This document shows, piece after piece, positions 1 to 4,792 of a stretch of 7,837 nt of DNA; positions within the stretch are counted from its first letter, which is position 1; every line of letters starts with the position of its first letter. The translations under genes were made by a program, and so were the position numbers. The DNA is from a candidate division GN15 bacterium. GTDB taxonomy: Bacteria > Zixibacteria > MSB-5A5 > GN15 > FEB-12. The DNA lies in the NCBI GenBank assembly GCA_014729205.1, contig WJKG01000049.1, forward strand, positions 1-7,837, read 5' to 3'. The notes under the pieces were generated by a model, which saw only the letters and a list, made by a program, of their open reading frames with translations, did not search any database and was not told where the DNA came from.

Positions 1-3000
1 CCTCCTGGTCGACCACGGGTTTCAACAACACGAATATCAACAACCTGACCAATGACAACATGCTGCCCTTCATTATCACTGTGGCGTGTGTCAATGGCGA
101 GTTCGACGGTTACACCTGTTTCGCCGAGACCTGGATGCGCGCCACCAATGGCACCGAGCCGACCGGCGCGCTTGGCATCTATGCCTCCTCGATCAACCAG
201 TCCTGGAGCCCGCCGATGGATGCCCAGGATGAGTGCACCGACCTGTTGATTGCCGAGGATAAGACTACTTTTGGCGGTATCTGCTACAACGGCTCCTGCA
301 AGATGATCGATATCAACGGCAGTGGCGGTATCAGCATGTACAACACATGGCACATCTTCGGTGACCCGTCGGTCCAGCTCATGACCACCGACCCGACCGC
401 AATGACAGTCAACCACGATGGCGCGGTCTTCTTCAACTCCGCATCCTATGAAGTTGAAGTTGTTGGTGTTGAGGGCGCTCTTTGCGCGCTGTACTACGAC
501 GGCGTACTGTACGGCTCCGCCTACACCGATGCTTCCGGCATGGCTACGATCACTCTGGATCAGGCCCTGCCGATCGGTCAGGATGTCCTGTTGACAGTAT
601 CCTCCTTCAATCACTTGACTGTGATCGACACTGTCGTCCCGACCTCAGATCTGACCATTCTCCATACCCCGCTGGAGAACACCAAGGACACTCTGAATGA
701 CTATGAGGTCTACTGCGACATCTTCACCGATTCTCCGCTGAAGACTGACTCGCTGTTCCTGTACTGGGATGCCGGCTACGGCATGACCGAGGAACTGCTG
801 ACCCCGACCGGTGTCGAGGCCCAGTACATGGCCACGATCGACGCCCAGCCGGCCGGCACACAGATCAACTACTATCTGTGGGCTACCAATGACGCCGGTT
901 TCGTGGACAGCCTCGGTGAGTTCACTTTCGAGGTGATCGACTACCAGATGTACATGGACCCGGATACTGCCGACCAGCTGGTCGCGGTTGACGATACCGC
1001 GAATTACACGGTGACCGTCACCAACGACGGCGTGCTGCCCGATGAGTACACCCTCTCGGTTGCCGGCAATACCTGGGAAACCCGTATTGTCGACGAGAAC
1101 GGCATGGGTGAGATCACTTCTACCGGTGAACTGGTTGGTGATGAGATGTTCACGTTCCAGGTCCAGGTGGTTATCCCGTCCTCGCTGGAAGGCGATTTCG
1201 ACGAGGCCACCGTCACGGCTACCTCGGTGAACGACGCCGCCGTGACCGAAGACCTGTTGTTGCATACGGTATCCGCTGGTGAACCGTGGCCGATCCCGTT
1301 CAATGCTCAGTTCCCGTCGATGACACTGGATACTTACAAATGGGAGACGACCTACGGTATCACGGTCACTGGCGATGCACTCAACCCGCCCACACCGCCG
1401 TACTGCATCAATCTCGACGGTGAGCCGAGTGCGGGCGACACGCTGACTTCAGAGATGATCAACCTTAAGAATGAGACCAACGTCCTGCTGAAGTTCTACT
1501 ATCAGCGCGGTGGCAATGGCGACTCGCCGGAGGCCAGCGATGATGTAACGGTCGAATACGTTGACTCAGCCGGTATCTGGCACGAGCTCGCGGTCATCGA
1601 TGGTGACGGCGAAGACATGACCGACTTCGAGGAGATGGTCATTCAGCTCCCGACGGGTGCCATGCACGCCGGTTTCCGTTTTAAAATCTACAACTATGCA
1701 ACCAGTGGTAACTTCGACGACTGGTTCATCGACGATATCTACGTTGGCCACCCGGCCGATTACGACCTGGTGATGGTCCCGACCGTACAGGAGGAGTTTG
1801 GCGCCAACGGCGACAGCGGCCTGTTCAGCACCTATGTTCGTAACAAGGGTGCATTGTCGGATGCCTATGACCTGAGCGCATACAGTTCCAACGGCTGGGG
1901 TGTGACCTTCTTCGATCCTTCGGGCACTACCCCGATCACCTCCACCGGTACAGTCTTGCCGACCGACTCGGTCCGGGTGGTGGTCAAGGTAGCGGTCCCG
2001 AGCGATGCCCAACTCCACGAGCGTGATACCACCTCCATCACGGCAACCTCACAGGGTGATGCGGGTATTTCTGCTCTGGCGACGGTTATTACCGAAGCTA
2101 CCGGTCAGCCGGGTAACTACCCCTGGTATGAGCCGTTTGCCGATTCAGGCTGGTTCACCGCTCGGTGGATGCTGAATATCGGCGCCGTGCTGTCCGAAGC
2201 TGCGCTGCTTGAACCGACCGAGCCTTACTCGCTATGTCTCGATGGCGGTAATGACACCGTTGTTTCGCAGATGATCGATCTGGCCACTCGCGGCGATGTG
2301 ATCGTCAGCTACTACTACCAGAAGGGTGGCGGCGGCGATATTCCTGAGGTCAACGAGGATCTCTATGTTGAATACAAGAACGAGTATGGCCAGTGGCTCA
2401 CCCTGAACCAACACCTGGGTGGCGGCGACGCCATGATGTCATTTGAGGAAGTCGTGATTGGCCTGCCGGATGACGCCTATCATTCGCAGTTCCAACTCCG
2501 CTTCATCTCGTTCGGCTCCTGTGAGCAGTGCGATTACTGGTATGTCGATGATGTGCGCGTTGACTTCGCCGCCTCGATAGCGGTCAGCCCCGGCAGCATG
2601 GATATGTCGATGATGGTGAACGACTCGTCTGATCACGAGCTGATCATCAGCAATGCCGGTCCCGGCGCACTCACCTACAACATGTCGGTGCTTCCGGTTA
2701 TCGGCCGTGGCAATGATGCTCTCGGTAACCTCGCCGCCTCAGGCGAAATGCAGCCGGCGCGTCGCCACTATCCGGATGGCTTCGATGACTACGAGGACAT
2801 CAAGGGCAGTGAGGATCCGCGCGAAGGCTTCCCGGTCACCCGAGGTGCCGGCGGTCCGAATGCCTTCGGCTACTACTGGATGGATTCCGATGAGGACGGC
2901 GGTCCGACCTATGAGTGGATTGACGTCTCTGGTACCGGCACCGATGTCATCGATCAGCTTTCCGATGACAGCTATGCAGGTCCGTTCAGTATCGGGTTCT

Positions 3001-3761
3001 CATTCCCGTACTTCGATACCGCCTATACTGAGCTGTTTATTGGCTCCAATGGTATCATAGGATTCAATTCCACCGACATGGATTCGCGGTTCAAGACCTC
3101 TATTCCTTCAGCAGACACGCCGAATGACATCCTGGCCTGGCTCTGGGATGACCTGAATCCGAGCGACGCCGACAACACCGGCGGCCATGTCTACGTGGAC
3201 ACCAATCCGGAGCGCTGCGTCATTTCCTTCGTAGACTATCCGGAATACGGCGCGGGTCCGGGCGAAGTGATCACTGCCCAGGTGGTGCTCTACTCCGATG
3301 GCACCATTCTGTACCAGTACGACACTATTGATCCGGGATTCGATTCCGACAACTGCGCGATCGGTATGGAGAACGCCGATGGCTCTGACGGTCTCGAGGT
3401 TGCCTACCTGACATCGTATCTGAAGGATGGTCTGGCGGTCAAGTTCGTTAACCCGTCGCAGTGGATGACACTGTCGCACTCTGGTGGCAGCCTGGCGGCT
3501 GGCGAAGCCGACACGGTTATGCTCCATGTCCAGACAATGGATATGGATACCGGCAGCTACGCCTGCAATATCATCGTTGCCAGCAACGACCCGGACCCGG
3601 CGGACAATCCGACGACTGTCCTGGTCAACCTGAGTGTGTCCGACACCCCGCAGTATCTCTGCGGTGATGCCAACGGTGACGGACAGGGACCGAGTATTCA
3701 GGATCTCACCTACCTGGTTGACTTCCTGTTCAACGAGGGCCCGCCGCTGAATTGTCAATGA
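1..3761 (+). CDS. Gingipain-type (peptidase family C25) secreted cysteine peptidase, 3' part, with multidomain beta-rich tail and C-terminal dockerin-like repeat
   Basis: The reading frame is already open at base 3, with no stop up to the window edge, so the ATG at 60 is an internal methionine and not the start. Residues below count from that methionine. The segment PFIITVACVNGEF (Cys10), followed by CFAETWMRA, YASSINQSW, FGGICYNGSC and WHIFGDPSVQL (97-107), matches the C-terminal half of the C25 catalytic domain. Cys10 corresponds to the gingipain nucleophile, and the catalytic His must lie just upstream of the window. The order after that is: Ig-like domain 111-194, beta domain 197-292, NEW3-like 295-406, jelly-roll/MAM-like 407-565, NEW3-like 566-680, jelly-roll 681-836, BACON-like segments 838-880 and 1131-1193 flanking an insert, and a dockerin-like repeat 1201-1223. 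The protein is probably exported, but its signal peptide is not visible. Function as an extracellular protease is inferred from the family. A terminator follows the stop. The C25 assignment is strong; the domain names for the tail are approximate. Confidence 0.9.
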   Translation, partial: SWSTTGFNNTNINNLTNDNMLPFIITVACVNGEFDGYTCFAETWMRATNGTEPTGALGIYASSINQSWSPPMDAQDECTDLLIAEDKTTFGGICYNGSCKMIDINGSGGISMYNTWHIFGDPSVQLMTTDPTAMTVNHDGAVFFNSASYEVEVVGVEGALCALYYDGVLYGSAYTDASGMATITLDQALPIGQDVLLTVSSFNHLTVIDTVVPTSDLTILHTPLENTKDTLNDYEVYCDIFTDSPLKTDSLFLYWDAGYGMTEELLTPTGVEAQYMATIDAQPAGTQINYYLWATNDAGFVDSLGEFTFEVIDYQMYMDPDTADQLVAVDDTANYTVTVTNDGVLPDEYTLSVAGNTWETRIVDENGMGEITSTGELVGDEMFTFQVQVVIPSSLEGDFDEATVTATSVNDAAVTEDLLLHTVSAGEPWPIPFNAQFPSMTLDTYKWETTYGITVTGDALNPPTPPYCINLDGEPSAGDTLTSEMINLKNETNVLLKFYYQRGGNGDSPEASDDVTVEYVDSAGIWHELAVIDGDGEDMTDFEEMVIQLPTGAMHAGFRFKIYNYATSGNFDDWFIDDIYVGHPADYDLVMVPTVQEEFGANGDSGLFSTYVRNKGALSDAYDLSAYSSNGWGVTFFDPSGTTPITSTGTVLPTDSVRVVVKVAVPSDAQLHERDTTSITATSQGDAGISALATVITEATGQPGNYPWYEPFADSGWFTARWMLNIGAVLSEAALLEPTEPYSLCLDGGNDTVVSQMIDLATRGDVIVSYYYQKGGGGDIPEVNEDLYVEYKNEYGQWLTLNQHLGGGDAMMSFEEVVIGLPDDAYHSQFQLRFISFGSCEQCDYWYVDDVRVDFAASIAVSPGSMDMSMMVNDSSDHELIISNAGPGALTYNMSVLPVIGRGNDALGNLAASGEMQPARRHYPDGFDDYEDIKGSEDPREGFPVTRGAGGPNAFGYYWMDSDEDGGPTYEWIDVSGTGTDVIDQLSDDSYAGPFSIGFSFPYFDTAYTELFIGSNGIIGFNSTDMDSRFKTSIPSADTPNDILAWLWDDLNPSDADNTGGHVYVDTNPERCVISFVDYPEYGAGPGEVITAQVVLYSDGTILYQYDTIDPGFDSDNCAIGMENADGSDGLEVAYLTSYLKDGLAVKFVNPSQWMTLSHSGGSLAAGEADTVMLHVQTMDMDTGSYACNIIVASNDPDPADNPTTVLVNLSVSDTPQYLCGDANGDGQGPSIQDLTYLVDFLFNEGPPLNCQ
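942..1754 (+). repeat. First copy of a NEW3-like plus jelly-roll (MAM-like) protein module
   Basis: This encodes residues 295-565 of the C25 protein, counted from the methionine at 60. A NEW3-like half has YTVTVTNDG, then ITSTGELV, then VVIPSS. It is followed by a jelly-roll half with EPWPIPF, FYYQRGGNGDSPE, VEYVDSAGIWHEL, FEEMVIQLP and DDWFIDDIYV. The same landmarks recur in the next segment with an offset of 272 residues in the core of the jelly-roll. The repeat is visible at the protein level; the DNA copies are clearly diverged. Such modules are common in secreted proteins as binding or spacer domains, and no specific ligand can be read from the sequence. Confidence 0.8.
1755..2567 (+). 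repeat. Second copy of the NEW3-like plus jelly-roll (MAM-like) protein module
   Basis: This encodes residues 566-836 of the C25 protein. The NEW3-like half contains STYVRNKGALSDAYDLS, ITSTGTVLPTDS and VAVPSD. The jelly-roll half contains YPWYEPF, YYYQKGGGGDIPE, VEYKNEYGQWL, FEEVVIGLP and DYWYVDDVRV. From the YYQ(R/K)GG motif to the W.(I/V)DD motif the two copies align without a net insertion or deletion. This copy alone carries a Cys-x-x-Cys pair (Cys821 and Cys824) just before the conserved tryptophan. Internal duplication is the simplest explanation. Confidence 0.8.
3660..3758 (+). other. C-terminal single dockerin-like calcium-binding repeat of the C25 protein
   Basis: Residues 1201-1233 begin with CGDANGDGQG, continue with PSIQDLTYLVDFLF and end in PPLNCQ. 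Asp1203, Asn1205, Asp1207 and Asp1215 form an F-hand-like calcium loop followed by a short amphipathic helix, as in one half of a type I dockerin. The loop from first to last Asp spans 13 positions, one more than the usual dockerin loop. The second repeat of a classical dockerin is absent. Cysteines at 1201 and 1232 flank the unit and could form a disulfide. I recall near-identical C-termini on many secreted proteins of Zixibacteria-like lineages. A role in anchoring or sorting is speculation. Confidence 0.75.
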
Positions 3762-3777
3762 CGATGAGCGAACGAGC

Positions 3778-3802
3778 ATGACTGCTGTAAACCAGTAGTC
3801 AT
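3778..3802 (+). other. Hairpin downstream of the peptidase gene, without a T-tract
   Basis: The arm ATGACTGCTG (3778-3787) pairs with CAGTAGTCAT (3793-3802) over 10 base pairs with one G-U pair and a 5-base loop, TAAAC. No run of T follows, so it is not a terminator by itself. It lies 16 bases after the peptidase stop and 16 bases before the terminator stem. It might stabilise the 3' end of the transcript, or it may be incidental. Confidence 0.45.
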
Positions 3803-3818
3803 CTCAGAGATAGAATAC

Positions 3819-3854
3819 ACGGCCACTCCGGGGGTTTCCCGGGGTGGCCGTTTT
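3819..3854 (+). terminator. Rho-independent terminator of the C25 peptidase gene
   Basis: The left arm ACGGCCACTCCGGG (3819-3832) pairs with CCCGGGGTGGCCGT (3838-3851) along all 14 positions, with one G-U pair. The loop is GGTTT and the T-tract is TTTT at 3851-3854. The strongly GC-rich stem followed by T residues is the standard intrinsic terminator form on the + strand. On the other strand no T-run follows the stem, so it should work only for the upstream gene. It separates the peptidase transcript from the gldA operon. Confidence 0.88.
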
Positions 3855-3895
3855 CTGTGCTGGACTGTCGCTGGTGCTGGCCAAAATCCGACACC

Positions 3896-3927
3896 TTGAC
3901 AGAACCGTTGTGAGAGCATACTTTTTG
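3896..3927 (+). promoter_or_regulatory. Candidate promoter for the gldA-gldFG-DUF4340 operon
   Basis: An exact TTGACA box lies at 3896-3901. Downstream, CATACT at 3917-3922 matches the -10 consensus at four of six positions with a 15-base spacer. Alternatively, TACTTTTTG at 3919-3927 resembles the Bacteroidetes form (TTG, about 19-20 bases, TAnnTTTG) with one extra T. Here TTG and TA are 20 bases apart. The site sits between the upstream terminator and gldA, where a promoter is expected. The leader would be roughly 80 bases. The -35 is convincing, the -10 is not. Confidence 0.45.
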
Positions 3928-3957
3928 GGCTCGTCTATGTACTGACAGCGTAAAAGG

Positions 3958-3974
3958 TTAGTGATGACCACTAA
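3958..3974. promoter_or_regulatory. Inverted repeat in the gldA leader, possible operator or small hairpin
   Basis: TTAGTG (3958-3963) and CACTAA (3969-3974) are perfect inverted copies separated by the five bases ATGAC. The repeat lies downstream of the candidate promoter and about 20 bases before the Shine-Dalgarno sequence. A dimeric repressor site or a weak RNA hairpin would both fit. With 6-base arms, chance is a real possibility, and no regulator gene is seen in the window. Confidence 0.3.
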
Positions 3975-3994
3975 GATACTCAGGAAGATCATCT

Positions 3995-4001
3995 AAGGAG
4001 G
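3995..4001 (+). promoter_or_regulatory. Strong but distant Shine-Dalgarno sequence of gldA
   Basis: AAGGAGG is a near-perfect Shine-Dalgarno sequence, but 14 bases separate it from the ATG at 4016, more than the usual 5-9. A weaker purine stretch, GGAAAG at 4005-4010, lies 5 bases before that ATG and may be what positions the ribosome. The ATG at 4003 is only one base from the strong element and opens a six-codon frame ending in TAA at 4021-4023. It is an unlikely start. Confidence 0.6.
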
Positions 4002-4015
4002 CATGGAAAGAAAAA

Positions 4016-4792
4016 ATGGCTAACCAAATGGACTCCCCGATGATTGAAGCGCGGGGCTTGACCAGATACTTCGGCGCCTTTGTGGCGATCAAGGATGTAT
4101 CCTTCTCCGTACCCAGGGGTCAGGTGGTGGCCTTTCTCGGGCCCAACGGGGCCGGCAAATCAACGACGATGAAGATCCTGACCGGATACCTCTCGGCCAG
4201 CGAAGGCACGGCCAGAATATGCGGTATGGACGTGGCCTCGCAACGGCTCCAGCTCGCGGCCAAACTCGGCTACTTACCGGAGAACGGCCCACTCTATGAC
4301 GACATGACACCGGTCGAACTCCTACGGTTCTTCGGTGAGGCGCGCGGACTGGACAAGACAACGTTAAAGGCAAGGATCGACGAAGTCACCGGTCTGGCAG
4401 CGTTGGAGGCGGTGCTGGAAAAGCCGATTGGTAAGCTCTCCCGGGGTTACCGTCAACGTGTCGGACTGGCGCAGGCGATGTTGCATGATCCCGAGGTCTT
4501 GATCATGGATGAGCCCACCGCAGGACTGGATCCCAATCAGATCCGCGATTTCCGGGACAACATCGGGCGCCTGGGCGAATCCAAGACCATCATGATCTCA
4601 ACACACATTCTCCAGGAAGCAGAGGCTGTGGCCGATCGCGTGTTGATGATCTCAGGGGGAAAGATGGTGTTCGATGGTACACCCGCGGAGTTGAAGCAAT
4701 CCGGTTCGCTGGAAGAAGCCTTTTATCGCCTGACTGACTACGGTGATGCCATATCGGCCAGCACCCCTCAAGACCAGGGAGGTGAAGTATGA
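4016..4792 (+). CDS. gldA: ABC-2 type transporter ATP-binding protein, GldA-like
   Basis: This 258-residue protein is a complete ABC ATPase that should hydrolyse ATP in the cytoplasm to drive the membrane protein encoded next. Visible motifs are Walker A GPNGAGKST (42-50), Q-loop region GYLPENGPLY (85-94), signature LSRGYRQRV (141-149), Walker B VLIMDEP (161-167) with catalytic Glu166, D-loop AGLDP (169-173) and switch His197 in STH. The Q-loop has Glu89 where many ABC ATPases have Gln, and the signature is LSRGYRQR instead of LSGGQ. Both are usual for the GldA and related ABC-2 branch. ATG 4016 is chosen as the first in-frame ATG after the Shine-Dalgarno region. Met5 (4028) and Met9 (4040) are possible alternatives, but the ABC fold begins at about residue 9. 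The stop overlaps the next start as ATGA. The substrate is unknown. The gene name follows family resemblance and does not imply gliding here. Confidence 0.9.
   Translation: MANQMDSPMIEARGLTRYFGAFVAIKDVSFSVPRGQVVAFLGPNGAGKSTTMKILTGYLSASEGTARICGMDVASQRLQLAAKLGYLPENGPLYDDMTPVELLRFFGEARGLDKTTLKARIDEVTGLAALEAVLEKPIGKLSRGYRQRVGLAQAMLHDPEVLIMDEPTAGLDPNQIRDFRDNIGRLGESKTIMISTHILQEAEAVADRVLMISGGKMVFDGTPAELKQSGSLEEAFYRLTDYGDAISASTPQDQGGEV

Noticed and set aside
60..62. ATG at 60 as the start of the peptidase gene
   Set aside because: The frame is open upstream to the window edge, and the codons before it (SWSTTGFNN and following) belong to the C25 catalytic domain. The gene is truncated by the window.
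645..1265. 206-residue minus-strand open frame opposite the Ig-like and NEW3-like region
   Set aside because: It has no recognisable domain and lies opposite conserved plus-strand domains.
3108..3779. 223-residue minus-strand open frame opposite the end of the peptidase gene
   Set aside because: It mirrors the clear BACON-like and dockerin-like coding region, shows no family motif, and the terminator points the other way.
3857..3880. Direct repeat GTGCTGG at 3857-3863 and 3874-3880 after the terminator
   Set aside because: Seven bases repeated once is expected by chance and is not linked to any other signal.
3942..3977. CTGACA at 3942-3947 with TAAGAT at 3972-3977 as a second promoter
   Set aside because: The spacer is 24 bases, too long for a standard promoter.
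3804..3992. 62-residue minus-strand open frame in the intergenic gap
   Set aside because: It runs across the terminator stem, has no domain, and overlaps the promoter candidate. Chance is the simplest reading.
4276..4303. Glu in place of Gln in the Q-loop of the ATPase as a sign of a dead enzyme
   Set aside because: All other catalytic motifs are intact, and this substitution is usual in the GldA-like branch.
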